Assembly (NCBI GenBank): GCA_963728545.1
Contig: CAVSKO010000002.1
Location: forward strand, 2,666,001 to 2,730,000
DNA from: DASUNP01 sp963728545
GTDB taxonomy: Bacteria; Acidobacteriota; Blastocatellia; UBA7656
Direction: 5' to 3'
DNA length: 64,000 bases
In this document: positions 1 through 7,961 of the stretch, in pieces
Layout of the letters: each line of letters opens with the position of its first letter
How positions within the stretch are numbered: the stretch's first letter is position 1
Position numbers and translations under genes: made by a program
The notes under the pieces: model-generated
Databases searched by the model: none
The model's input: only the letters and a program-made list of their open reading frames with translations
Told to the model about the DNA's origin: nothing

Positions 1-314
1 TTGACCGCCAGCTTTCCGATGTCGCCCCCCGGAAAAAAGATCGGGTCAACCACATATGAATCTGTCGTAAAAGCCAGTCTCACGCTGCCGCGATTCGAGT
101 CTGCGCCGCCGACTTCAAAGACCGCCTGGTCTTCGAGCAACTCCAGAAGCGGGTTCCTCAAATATTCGAGAAACAGCCCTTCAACCAGCTCGTGCATAGC
201 CTTGCCGCCGCTGCCGTGCGCGAGCGTGATTTGTGTATCTTTTATCTTTCGTCTCCTCCGCCTTGCTCGCTCGACTCGTTCGAACAGCGGCGAAGGGGTG
301 AATTTTTCCGTCAT
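1..314 (-). CDS. hypE: HypE, hydrogenase maturation factor (partial, cut by window edge)
   Basis: This is the N-terminal ~104 residues of HypE. HypE dehydrates the thiocarbamoyl group that HypF places on its C-terminal cysteine and so makes the cyanide ligand of the [NiFe] active site. Visible family signatures are ITLAHGSGGKAMHELV near residue 31, EDQAVF near 63, and TTDSYVVDPIFFPGGDIGKL near 85-105. The reading runs off base 1, so the catalytic C-terminal cysteine is not in view. The start is the ATG at 314, downstream of hypD, with about 120 bases between them that hold nothing obvious. It is the last visible gene of the hyp operon. A shadow reading on the plus strand of the same bases is not a gene. 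Identification is firm. Confidence 0.9.
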   Translation of the reverse strand, partial: MTEKFTPSPLFERVERARRRRRKIKDTQITLAHGSGGKAMHELVEGLFLEYLRNPLLELLEDQAVFEVGGADSNRGSVRLAFTTDSYVVDPIFFPGGDIGKLAV

Positions 315-435
315 ATCTTTTATCCGCTACCAGTCATCAGACATCCGGGGATGTCGGGCTCAGTGCAAAGAACCTTTCTTCAAAATCTATTCTTTCAATC
401 AGCTTGGCTCGATAAAAATTATCTTTCGACACGCT

Positions 436-1563
436 TCACCTTATAGAGGTAATTGCTGACCGCTCGGCAACCTTAGACAACCGGCCGAAGTTGTAATAAG
501 CGGCGCACGCGCCTTCGGATGAAACCATGCACGAGCCTATAGGCGTTTCAGGCGTGCAGGCAGTTCCAAAGACTTTGCACTCCCACGGTTTCTTTACGCC
601 TTTGAGAATCTCGCCACACTGGCAAGCCTTCGGGTCCGCGATTCTCAAACCGGGCACCGCGAACTTAAGCTCCGCATCAAACCGGGCGTATTTTTGACTT
701 ATCTTCATCCCGCTTCGCGCAATCGAACCCAGCCCCCGCCACTCGAAGTAATCGCGCGGCTCGAAAACATCAAAGATAACTTCCAGAGCCTTCCGATTGC
801 CTTCGCGCATCACAACGCGCGCGTATTGATTTTCCACCTCGGCGCGATTCTCGATTATCTGTCTGACGATCATGTAAACCGACTGCAAAACATCGAGCGG
901 CTCAAATCCTGACACGACTATCGGCTTGCCGTACTCCGTTGCGACAAAGTCATAACACTTTGTCCCGATCACCGTGCTGACATGGCCGGGGCCGACAAAA
1001 CCGTCCAGCTTCAGGTCGGGCGAATCGAGCATCGCTTTCAGCGCGGGGACTATCATTATGTGATTGCAAAAAACGCTGAAGTTCTCTACGCCGTCTTTCG
1101 CCGCCTGCAATATGGTCATCGCCGTCGACGGGGCGGTCGTTTCAAAGCCGAGCGCGAGAAAGACGACGTGCCGGTCCGGGTTTTTCTTTGCGATCTTCAA
1201 AGCGTCGAGCGGCGAATAGACCATCCGCACGTCAGCGCCAGAGGCTTTCGCGTCAAGCAAGCTCGTCTTCGAGCCGGGCACGCGCATCATATCGCCGAAA
1301 GTCGTGAAGATGACGCCGGAGCGCAGGGCTATCGAGATAGAATCGTCAACGCGCCCGAGCGGTATGACGCACACAGGGCAGCCCGGCCCGTGGATCATTT
1401 CGATGTTGGGCGGCAGCAGATCCTCTATGCCGTATTTGAAGATCGTATGAGTGTGACCGCCGCAGACCTCCATAAGCTTGAGCGGTTCATCGGTCATGCC
1501 CGCAATCTGGTCCGCGAGCCTCCGCGCTAAATCGGCCTGCCTGTATTCGTCTATGAATTTCAT
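436..1563 (-). CDS. hypD: HypD, Fe-(CN)2CO scaffold protein
   Basis: HypD carries the [4Fe-4S] cluster and, with HypC, holds the iron while its cyanide and CO ligands are installed in [NiFe]-hydrogenase maturation. The 375-residue length is normal. The family motifs are present: EVCGGHTHTIFKYG near residues 32-45, HGPGCPVCV near 58-66, GFETTAPST near 140, and the C-terminal cysteine-rich part (CQCGEILKG and GSCMVSSEGACAAYY) that binds the cluster. A GGAGGGG ribosome site lies just upstream of the ATG. It follows a SIS-domain gene by 15 bases and precedes hypE, as expected for one operon. Cytoplasmic. Confidence 0.96.
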   Translation of the reverse strand: MKFIDEYRQADLARRLADQIAGMTDEPLKLMEVCGGHTHTIFKYGIEDLLPPNIEMIHGPGCPVCVIPLGRVDDSISIALRSGVIFTTFGDMMRVPGSKTSLLDAKASGADVRMVYSPLDALKIAKKNPDRHVVFLALGFETTAPSTAMTILQAAKDGVENFSVFCNHIMIVPALKAMLDSPDLKLDGFVGPGHVSTVIGTKCYDFVATEYGKPIVVSGFEPLDVLQSVYMIVRQIIENRAEVENQYARVVMREGNRKALEVIFDVFEPRDYFEWRGLGSIARSGMKISQKYARFDAELKFAVPGLRIADPKACQCGEILKGVKKPWECKVFGTACTPETPIGSCMVSSEGACAAYYNFGRLSKVAERSAITSIR

Positions 1564-1578
1564 TTCGGTCCCCTCCGC

Positions 1579-2268
1579 TCACTCTTCGACGAGCGAGCGA
1601 TGTTGTAAGAAGGTGTGCACCATGTCCCACATTATGTGGTAGAGAGTCACGTGTGTTTCCTGTATACGATGAATGCTCGAAGTCGGAATGGTCAGACAGA
1701 AATCCAAAAGCTCTTTATCGAGCAATTCGCTCATCCGACCGCCGTCGTTTCCCGCAAACCCTATGGTGGTCAAATTCATGCGGCGCGCAGTTTCGAAAGC
1801 GTGAATCAAATTCTCAGAGTTTCCGCTCGTCGAAATTCCCAACAGCACATCGCCTTCACGCCCGAGCGCGATTATCTGTCGGGTGAAAACATCGCTGAAC
1901 CCCACGTCGTTAGCCACTCCCGTGACCATCGCCATGTCATTGCTCAAACAGATCGCGGGCAGCGCTTTTCGGCCAACCGTGATGGGGTGCATAAATTCGA
2001 CGGCTATGTGTTGCGCGTCGGTGGCCGATCCGCCGTTTCCGCAGACGAGCATTTTATTGCCGCGATGGAAAGCTTTCGCCATCACAAGCGACGCTTCGAG
2101 AATCCGGTCTTTGTTCTCTTCAAAGAACCGGCTCTTTACCTCTATGCTCTCTCGCGCTTTCTCCATCAGCGAATATCGCAACTCTTCCATCAACTCCTGC
2201 GGCTTGCTGTCGTCTTCGTGCAGGAACGGATAAAAGGCGCGAGAGAAATCTTCAAGCGGCTTCGACAT
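1579..2268 (-). CDS. SIS-domain phosphoheptose-isomerase-like protein in the hyp operon
   Basis: A 229-residue sugar isomerase (SIS) domain protein of the GmhA type. The phosphosugar-binding signatures are visible: VCGNGGSATDAQHIAVEF near residue 75, LLGISTSGNSENL near 142, and a C-terminal IQETHVTLYHIMWD helix that in GmhA carries metal or catalytic residues. True GmhA makes D-glycero-D-manno-heptose-7-phosphate, but no heptose genes are nearby. It lies between hypC (10 bases upstream) and hypD (15 bases downstream), with a GGAG ribosome site. From memory, similar isomerase-like genes sit inside other group 1h hydrogenase clusters, so a role tied to hydrogenase assembly is inferred. The substrate is unknown. 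Confidence 0.85.
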   Translation of the reverse strand: MSKPLEDFSRAFYPFLHEDDSKPQELMEELRYSLMEKARESIEVKSRFFEENKDRILEASLVMAKAFHRGNKMLVCGNGGSATDAQHIAVEFMHPITVGRKALPAICLSNDMAMVTGVANDVGFSDVFTRQIIALGREGDVLLGISTSGNSENLIHAFETARRMNLTTIGFAGNDGGRMSELLDKELLDFCLTIPTSSIHRIQETHVTLYHIMWDMVHTFLQHRSLVEE

Positions 2269-2277
2269 ACAGCACTC

Positions 2278-2538
2278 CTATTGTATTGTGTCCTTGAACT
2301 GGTTTATCTCTTCTTCGTAAGAACCCAGCTCCTGAAGCAGGCGAAGCGTCTCTTCCGCTTCTTTCTCGTCAACCTTGCTCATAGCAAAGCCCACGTGGAT
2401 CAAGACGTAATCGCCGACGCCCGTGTCTTCCAGCATTCCTATGTTGACGTTGCGCCTGACGCCGCCGACATCAACTTTAGCTATGTGATTCTCTTGATCG
2501 ACTATCTCAACAATCTTTCCCGGTATTGCCAGGCACAT
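2278..2538 (-). CDS. hypC: HypC, hydrogenase maturation chaperone
   Basis: A small 86-residue HypC/HupF-family chaperone. It starts MCLAIPGKIVEI, in which Cys2 (exposed after methionine removal) binds iron and HypD. The body VDVGGVRRNVNIG and VGDYVLIHVGFAMSKVDEKEA matches the OB-like family fold. It shuttles the Fe(CN)2CO unit from HypD to the hydrogenase large subunit. It begins 3 bases after the hypF stop and has a GGAGGG ribosome site, so it is cotranscribed with hypF and the SIS gene. Confidence 0.96.
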   Translation of the reverse strand: MCLAIPGKIVEIVDQENHIAKVDVGGVRRNVNIGMLEDTGVGDYVLIHVGFAMSKVDEKEAEETLRLLQELGSYEEEINQFKDTIQ

Positions 2539-2541
2539 AAG

Positions 2542-4842
2542 TTAAACCCTCCCTGATGCCAGCCGCGCGCGAGCCACAGCGGCTTGACCGAGCGAGATGC
2601 CGCCGTCATTGGGCGGCACGCGGCTGTGAGTGAACACTTCGAAGCCGGAAGCCCGAAGCAACCGGCAAGTCTCTTCCAGCAAAAACACGTTTTGAAACAC
2701 ACCGCCTGACAGCGCAACGCGGTTGAGGCGGCGCTCATCCCTGATTCGGCGTGCGACCTCTGCAATCAGGCAGGCCACGCCCAGATGAAATTTTGCCGAA
2801 ACTACTTCGGGAGAGACGCCGTTGAGCAAATCTTCCACCGCGCTTCGGATCACCGCTTCGGCTTTGATTATGCGCCCGTTTTCAGCAAGCTCAAACTCAT
2901 AGATTTCGCGGCAGCGCGGATCGGCTATCGCCTCTAATTCGATGGCCGCCTGGCCTTCATAATTGACAGCATTCCTCAGACCTACAAGGCTCGATAATGC
3001 GTCGAACAGCCTGCCCATGCTCGAAGTCTCAGGACTGTTTGTAAAGGAGCGAGCCATACTGCGAATCGTGGCCCACCAGCCCCGGTCCAAACTTCGAACG
3101 AAAGGTATATCTAATTTCAAGAAGTCGTCGCCCATCGCCCGGTGCAGGTAGACAGCCGCCAATCGCCACGGCTCGCGGATGGCCTTTGCGCCTCCGGGCA
3201 TCGGGATGTAATCGAGATGCGCGACGCGCTCGGCTTCGATAAAATCGGCCACAAAAAACTCGCCGCCCCAGAACCGGCCATCAGAGCCGAATCCAAGGCC
3301 GTCCATCGCAACACCTATGACTTCGCCTTCGATAGAGTTATCGGCCATGCAGCTTGCGATGTGCGCGTGATGATGCTGAACGCCTACTTTCGTCAACTGC
3401 TCGTCGAGCGACATTGCGTATTTCGTAGAGAGATACTCAGGGTGAAAATCATAAGCGATCACGTCAGGGTTCAGGTTAAAAAGCTGCTTGAAATGCTCGA
3501 TGCCCTGTTCGAAAGAGCGGAGCGTTTCCAGGTTTTCCAGGTCGCCTATGTGGTGGCTCACGAAGGCGTAATTTTCATGCGTGAGGCAGAAGGTGTTCTT
3601 CAGCTCCGCGCCGCAGGCCAGAATCTCTCGCTCGAATTTGAACGAGGTCTTGACGGGCGCGGGCGCGTAACCGCGCGAGCGGCGCAGTAGCATCTCGCGA
3701 CCGTCGAAGTGGCGTGTGACCGTATCATCCGTTCGAATATGTATGCGGCGGTCGTGAATCAGAAAGTAATCGGCGATCTTTTCCAGCCGCTCAAACGCGT
3801 CTTTATCTTCGTAAGAGATCGGTTCGTCCGAGACGTTGCCGCTGGTCATCACGAGAGGGCGCTTCAGGTCTTCAAACAGCAGATAGTGATGCGGCGAATA
3901 AGGGAGCATAAAGCCGAGCTTATTCACACCGGGCGCGACTGCGAGCGGGATGGTCGAATCGCTCTTCTTTTCGAGCAGCACTATCGGGCGTCGCTCGGAC
4001 AGGAGCAAATCTTCTTCCGCTTTCGAGACAAAGCAATGCTCTCTGATCACATCAACGGAAGGCGCCATCATCGCGAACGGTTTATCTTCCCTATATTTTC
4101 TTTGTCTCAACCGTTGGACGGCTCCCGGGTCGAGCGCGTCGCAAGCGAGGTGAAATCCGCCAATGCCTTTGATGGCGATTATCATTCCATCAAGCAACAG
4201 GCGGCGGGCCTGGCAGAAGATCTCTTCGCCGCAGTCATTTTCAATTAAAGCTTCGCGCCCATTCGAGCCGGCGAGTAGAAAGCGAGGTCCGCAGGCCGGG
4301 CAAGCGGTCGGCTCGGCATGAAAGCGGCGGTCTAACGGGTTTTCGTATTCGGCTCGACACAAGGCGCACATCCGGAAGTCGCGCATAGTCGTGTTTGCGC
4401 GGTCGTAAGGCACGTCTTCGATTATTGTGAAGCGCGGGCCGCAGTTGGTGCAGTTGATAAACGGGTACAGGTAGCGGCGGTCGCGCGGATCGAACAACTC
4501 TCTGAGGCAATCCGCGCACGTGGCGATGTCGGCCGAGATGGGGATGAATCTCTCGCCGGACGAATCGCTCTCAACGATGCGAAAGTCAGTGAAGTAAGCC
4601 GGGCCTAAATCCTGACTGCATTCTACGGACTCGATCAGAGAAAGCGGCGGCGGGCCGGATTTGAGATCGGCGATGAACTGCCGGATGGTACTGGATTCAC
4701 CTTCTACGTCTATCAATACGCCTGATGTGTTATTGAAGACCTGGCCCTTGAGCGAGCGACTTTTAGCCAGAGAAAAAACGAAGGGCCGAAAACCGACGCC
4801 CTGAACGATCCCTCGCACAAGTATTTGAACACGCGCATCCAT
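2542..4842 (-). CDS. hypF: HypF, carbamoyltransferase
   Basis: HypF transfers the carbamoyl group of carbamoyl phosphate to HypE, the source of hydrogenase cyanide ligands. At 766 residues it is full length. Domains in order: acylphosphatase (RGIVQGVGFRPFVFSLA, residues 9-25), two zinc-finger motifs (CADCLRELFDP...CTNCGPRFT and CALCRAEYENP...CPACGPRF, about 108-185), a YrdC-like domain (residues ~205-390), and a Kae1/TsaD-like domain with the metal-binding HHHAHIASCMADN near 487 and the nucleotide-binding ALSGGVFQN near 715. Its ATG overlaps the hypB stop as TAATG, indicating translational coupling. Intact, with no missing motif. Confidence 0.96.
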   Translation of the reverse strand: MDARVQILVRGIVQGVGFRPFVFSLAKSRSLKGQVFNNTSGVLIDVEGESSTIRQFIADLKSGPPPLSLIESVECSQDLGPAYFTDFRIVESDSSGERFIPISADIATCADCLRELFDPRDRRYLYPFINCTNCGPRFTIIEDVPYDRANTTMRDFRMCALCRAEYENPLDRRFHAEPTACPACGPRFLLAGSNGREALIENDCGEEIFCQARRLLLDGMIIAIKGIGGFHLACDALDPGAVQRLRQRKYREDKPFAMMAPSVDVIREHCFVSKAEEDLLLSERRPIVLLEKKSDSTIPLAVAPGVNKLGFMLPYSPHHYLLFEDLKRPLVMTSGNVSDEPISYEDKDAFERLEKIADYFLIHDRRIHIRTDDTVTRHFDGREMLLRRSRGYAPAPVKTSFKFEREILACGAELKNTFCLTHENYAFVSHHIGDLENLETLRSFEQGIEHFKQLFNLNPDVIAYDFHPEYLSTKYAMSLDEQLTKVGVQHHHAHIASCMADNSIEGEVIGVAMDGLGFGSDGRFWGGEFFVADFIEAERVAHLDYIPMPGGAKAIREPWRLAAVYLHRAMGDDFLKLDIPFVRSLDRGWWATIRSMARSFTNSPETSSMGRLFDALSSLVGLRNAVNYEGQAAIELEAIADPRCREIYEFELAENGRIIKAEAVIRSAVEDLLNGVSPEVVSAKFHLGVACLIAEVARRIRDERRLNRVALSGGVFQNVFLLEETCRLLRASGFEVFTHSRVPPNDGGISLGQAAVARARLASGRV

Positions 4843-5552
4843 TACAAGGTCAATTCATACGAAACCTGCTCGCCCGTATCGGCGCTTCGCTGCTCGCCGC
4901 GGCGTGCTTCAAGAAATCGCAGCCACTCATCGATTCCTTCACCCGTTTTCGCGGATGCTTCAAAGACCCGCATGCCGGGACGGACCGATTGAATACTGTC
5001 AGTAGCAGCCTTCAAATCAAATTCGACCGCCCGCGCTAAATCCGTCTTGGTGATTACGGCCACGTCTGCCGTGTTGAAAATTGTAGGGTACTTGAGCGGC
5101 TTGTCTTCGCCTTCCGTCACGGACATAAGAACGACGCGGAGGTCTTCACCCAGATCATAGCTCGAAGGGCAAACCAGATTGCCTACGTTTTCGATGAACA
5201 AAAAATCGAGTTCATCGAGGTCCCATCCTTCGAGCGCGCGAGCGACCATCTCGGCATCCAGGTGACAGATCGTGCCCGTGACGATTTGCCTGACCGGAGC
5301 CTGAGAGCGGGCCAGACGAGCCGCGTCATTTTCAGTTGCCAGGTCTCCGACGAGCGCGGCGACCGCGTAACGCTCGCGAAGAAGTGTGAGTATTTTTTCC
5401 AGAAAGGCCGTCTTACCCGAGCCGGGGCTTGAGACGAGGCTGACCACATAAACCCCGGATTGGCGGAATCGTTTGCGAAGCGAGCGAGCCAGCAGATCAT
5501 TCTGCTTCAGGACTTTTTGCCTCACTTCAACCAGACGGGGTTCAGTACTCAT
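4842..5552 (-). CDS. hypB: HypB, nickel-inserting GTPase
   Basis: HypB is the GTPase that helps HypA deliver nickel to the hydrogenase large subunit. The protein has 236 residues when started at the ATG at 5552. A longer in-frame reading to 5621 exists, but it runs back into hypA; the chosen ATG overlaps the hypA TAA stop (TAATG) and begins MSTEPRLVEVRQKV, as HypB proteins do. The G1 loop is SLVSSPGSGKTAF (about 38-50), the switch region GDLATENDAARL, the G3-like LDFLFIENVGNLVCP, and the guanine-specific motif VITKTDLA. It lacks the N-terminal histidine-rich nickel store found in some homologues. It lies between hypA and hypF. Confidence 0.95.
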   Translation of the reverse strand: MSTEPRLVEVRQKVLKQNDLLARSLRKRFRQSGVYVVSLVSSPGSGKTAFLEKILTLLRERYAVAALVGDLATENDAARLARSQAPVRQIVTGTICHLDAEMVARALEGWDLDELDFLFIENVGNLVCPSSYDLGEDLRVVLMSVTEGEDKPLKYPTIFNTADVAVITKTDLARAVEFDLKAATDSIQSVRPGMRVFEASAKTGEGIDEWLRFLEARRGEQRSADTGEQVSYELTL

Positions 5553-5893
5553 TATTGTATCTCCAGGGCAACGACTTCCAACTCCCTGCCTTGCACGACA
5601 TCGGGCGTCGGGTTGTCGCAAACGGAACAGCAGAACCGCTGAATGGAGGCAAGTTTTCGTTCCGCATCACAGACCGGGCAATAAACGACGGTCGGAACTT
5701 CGTCAATGACCAGGTGAGAGCCTTCCAGCGCCGTGCCCTCGCAAGCCAGACCGTAAGAAAACAGCAGCGCCTCTTTGACTACGCCCGAAAGAGTCCCCAG
5801 CTTCAGATGCACGGCGCTGACCTGTACGCCCCGGCTGCGGGCCTCCTCTTCGGCCATATCCACGATGCTCATAGCTATGGACAGTTCATGCAT
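5552..5893 (-). CDS. hypA: HypA, nickel metallochaperone
   Basis: A 113-residue HypA/HybF family protein. The start MHELSIAMSIVDM carries the nickel-binding His2. The C-terminal zinc site is formed by two CxxC pairs, CPVC near residue 73 and CSVC near 90. It hands nickel to the hydrogenase precursor together with HypB. The stop overlaps the hypB start by one base of the TAATG junction. About 20 bases separate its ATG from the YceI gene upstream, so it probably belongs to the long hydrogenase transcript. Confidence 0.95.
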   Translation of the reverse strand: MHELSIAMSIVDMAEEEARSRGVQVSAVHLKLGTLSGVVKEALLFSYGLACEGTALEGSHLVIDEVPTVVYCPVCDAERKLASIQRFCCSVCDNPTPDVVQGRELEVVALEIQ

Positions 5894-5913
5894 AACCGGT
5901 CAAGGGTCGGCGA

Positions 5914-6492
5914 TCATTGCTTGAAAGCGACGATGTCGAACGAGAATTTCAATTCATCTTTGAGCTTGATCGTGCCTCCGACGGCGCTTACCTGCTTGAT
6001 GTTGAAATCGCTCTGCCGCAGCGGGAACTCGCCGTTCGCGCGCAGCGTGTCCGGGCTTACTATCAACTGCGCGTTGATCTCGCAAGGGCGGGCAATGCCG
6101 CGCAGGGTCAGCCTGCCCGCGATCTTCGCCCGGTATTGACTCATCATAATTGGTTCGACCGAAACGGAGGTGCTTTCAAAAACGATTTCGGGATAACGAG
6201 CAGCTTCCAGCACCTCTTCGCGCATCTGTCGCTCCATCTCCCGGCGGTCTTTGTCGCTGGCGTCGTCGGTGACTTCCAAAGAGTCCGCTTTAATCCGTAT
6301 ATTCAGCGAAGATTTTTCGGGAGCCTCGGGCGAGAACTCGACCGTCCCTTCAAATTTGCGGACCGCGATTGTCGGGTTGTGGCCAAAGGCCGACAGCATG
6401 CCGGTCACAAATGCTTTTACAGTAACTCGGCTTCGGCTTGGGTCTATGCGGTAGCGCACAACGCCGGTTTGGCTCTCTTCTGTACTGGTCAT
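5914..6492 (-). CDS. YceI-family lipid-binding-type protein in hydrogenase operon
   Basis: A 192-residue YceI-like protein, using the start MTSTEESQTG at 6492; the reading upstream to 6540 has no family similarity. The family is a lipocalin-like beta barrel that binds isoprenoid or amphiphilic molecules. Visible signatures are YRIDPSRSRVTVKAFVTGMLSAFGH near the N terminus, RYPEIVFESTSV in the middle, and LTLRGIARPCEINAQL with SDFNIKQVSAVGGTIKLKDEL towards the end. No signal peptide is seen, so it would be cytoplasmic, unlike classical YceI. It lies between two small membrane-protein genes and hypA. A link to quinone supply or hydrogenase maturation is conjecture. Confidence 0.85.
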   Translation of the reverse strand: MTSTEESQTGVVRYRIDPSRSRVTVKAFVTGMLSAFGHNPTIAVRKFEGTVEFSPEAPEKSSLNIRIKADSLEVTDDASDKDRREMERQMREEVLEAARYPEIVFESTSVSVEPIMMSQYRAKIAGRLTLRGIARPCEINAQLIVSPDTLRANGEFPLRQSDFNIKQVSAVGGTIKLKDELKFSFDIVAFKQ

Positions 6493-6604
6493 CTGAAATT
6501 CTTTCCAGGGCGGCCCGATACCCCGGAGGCTGTGGCACACCTCAGATCGAGCCGCACAATTTCGCTTCGTTAAGAGTTGGCAATCCGCTTCAGGTCAACA
6601 TGCA

Positions 6605-6799
6605 TTACATTGATCTGAGCTTTAAATACCTCTCCACGTCAGGGACAGCCGCCTGCACAAGATCGCCGACGCCCATCTGTCCCAGGTATTTTCGAATTGA
6701 GGGGTGCGATATGATCAAGCCTGCGCCGAGCACCACCAGGGCCAATCCGCCAAATAAATATAACGTGCTCTTTCCATCTTGAGACTCCAGGTTTTCCAT
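6605..6799 (-). CDS. Small single-span membrane protein, hydrogenase-linked (copy B)
   Basis: A 64-residue protein starting MENLESQDGKSTLY with an AGGAG site upstream; the longer reading to 6883 is not supported. One hydrophobic helix (LFGGLALVVLGAGLIIS, residues ~16-32) is followed by a basic stretch and a C-terminal DVERYLKLRSM. The ending closely resembles that of the neighbouring 50-residue protein at 6935-7087, so the two are probably diverged duplicates. Similar tiny proteins ending in a RYxKIxxM-like tail occur in actinobacterial hydrogenase loci (DUF6893 type, from memory). A membrane anchor or electron-transfer accessory for the hydrogenase is inferred. Confidence 0.7.
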   Translation of the reverse strand: MENLESQDGKSTLYLFGGLALVVLGAGLIISHPSIRKYLGQMGVGDLVQAAVPDVERYLKLRSM

Positions 6800-6934
6800 G
6801 ACAGTTGATCTCCTATTCTTAGAGTGTTGCCCGCGACTCGCGCATCTTCTGCGGTCGCCGCCGAGGGGTCTTTGTGACGCCACCTTTGCTCGAATGAGCT
6901 GACCGTCGCGGGCTCACACCCTGCGCAGGTCAAA

Positions 6935-7087
6935 CTACATGGTTGAGATTTTTATATACCTTTTTATGTCCGAGAAGCTAACGATCAACCCGGTGGCAAA
7001 CAGCGCAAGGGCCGTGCCTCCGATTATTTTCAAAGCCAGGTGATCGGACGATTTCTTTTTGCGGCCAAAGAGATTGGAAAGTTGCAT
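6935..7087 (-). CDS. Small single-span membrane protein, hydrogenase-linked (copy A)
   Basis: A 50-residue protein from the ATG at 7087, with GGAG 11 bases upstream; a start at 7120 is also possible. It begins MQLSNLFGRKKKSSDH, followed by one transmembrane helix (LKIIGGTALALFATGLIVSF) and the tail SDIKRYIKISTM. The tail parallels the VERYLKLRSM end of the neighbour at 6605-6799. The positive patch before the helix suggests the N terminus stays in the cytoplasm. It follows the maturation protease gene by 56 bases and belongs to the same transcript. Function unknown beyond its context. Confidence 0.65.
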   Translation of the reverse strand: MQLSNLFGRKKKSSDHLALKIIGGTALALFATGLIVSFSDIKRYIKISTM

Positions 7088-7143
7088 AGTTAAGTGATCT
7101 CCATCGTTCAAGAGTATCACTCACAGCATCCTATCTTTAATAA

Positions 7144-7638
7144 TCACACTTCAAGGATGTCCGTGACAAGTGACTCAACCACTCTCACCGCTTCGTCTAC
7201 GGCGGCCGTGACCGGCTCGCTCAACCCCAGATGGCCTTCTTCCGGCCCGAGCGTCTCAGGCTCGCAGCCTACCAGCAGAATGCGCTTGAACTCTCCGCCC
7301 AGCGCCTTGACCATCGCGAGCACCTTCATAGGATTCATGCCGTGCGTCTCGACCATCATCTGTTCTGCGTCAAGGCCGTTCAACTCGCTCAAGTCAGGCT
7401 CTATCGTGTAGATCGTCCCCGGCTCTCCGCCGCGCGGAGTTGCGTCAATAAAAATCGTCACGTCATAACCGTCCATAAGCGCGTACGCCAGGTCGAAACC
7501 CCTTATGCCAAAATCGACCACTCGCACTTCATCGGGGAAAGTCTTTCCGGCTAATCGCCTCGCCACTTCCGACCCGAAGCCGTCATCGCCAAGAAAGATG
7601 TTGCCGATGCCCGCGATGAGTATGCTTGGGCGAGTCAC
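7144..7638 (-). CDS. Hydrogenase maturation endopeptidase (HyaD/HoxM family)
   Basis: A 164-residue protease that trims the C-terminal peptide from the nickel-loaded large subunit. The signature ILIAGIGNIFLGDDGFGSEV is at the N terminus, followed by IFIDATPRGGEPGT near residue 62 and VETHGMNPMKVL near 97. These match the nickel-sensing acidic and histidine ligands known for HybD. The C-terminal LLVGCEPETLGPEEGHLGLS block is also typical. The ATG overlaps the stop of the upstream 108-residue gene (ATGA), so the two are coupled. Its likely substrate is HhyL (11508-13307), which retains a 22-residue tail after the nickel-binding histidine. Confidence 0.92.
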   Translation of the reverse strand: MTRPSILIAGIGNIFLGDDGFGSEVARRLAGKTFPDEVRVVDFGIRGFDLAYALMDGYDVTIFIDATPRGGEPGTIYTIEPDLSELNGLDAEQMMVETHGMNPMKVLAMVKALGGEFKRILLVGCEPETLGPEEGHLGLSEPVTAAVDEAVRVVESLVTDILEV

Positions 7639-7961
7639 GCGCTTTCCCCTGCCGCCTCACCGGGCATAAGCGGTTCGACTTCTTCCGTGGAGAAGAAGAA
7701 GCGATGGCCGGGTTGGCGAAGCAGCCCCATATCACGACCCGGATCGTCATCCAGTATGACCGCGAAATAAATCTTGCCTTCGTAATCCTGCTCGATAGAC
7801 TCTATGATCGCGGTCTTTCCCGCCAATGCTATATCGAGTATGTCGCCGCCTTCGCGTGGCCGCAGACGGACGCGGTCGCCCTGTTTGAGATCAACTCCGA
7901 GAACGTGGACGTGGTCCAGCGTGGTCTTCTCTTCAAGAAGCTGCCATTCCCATTCGTTCAT
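7635..7961 (-). CDS. Conserved hydrogenase-cluster protein, 108 aa
   Basis: Not recognised as a named family. It starts MNEWEWQLLEEKTTLDHVHV and contains KQGDRVRLRPREGGDILDIALAGKTA, IYFAVILDDDPGRDMG and a proline- and alanine-rich end. The layout (a short beta-rich domain with basic loops) could be a small barrel, but that is a guess. No signal peptide or membrane span. It overlaps by 4 bases both the preceding 355-residue gene and the following protease gene, so the three are translated as a coupled set. From memory, similar proteins sit in the same place in actinobacterial group 1h loci. Confidence 0.75.
   Translation of the reverse strand: MNEWEWQLLEEKTTLDHVHVLGVDLKQGDRVRLRPREGGDILDIALAGKTAIIESIEQDYEGKIYFAVILDDDPGRDMGLLRQPGHRFFFSTEEVEPLMPGEAAGESA

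Noticed and set aside
1..459. 152-residue plus-strand reading at the left edge
   Set aside because: It is antisense to the N terminus of hypE, whose family motifs are clear on the minus strand.
982..1530. Plus-strand 182-residue reading, rich in Arg and His
   Set aside because: It is the shadow of hypD; composition is typical of antisense readings in GC-rich DNA.
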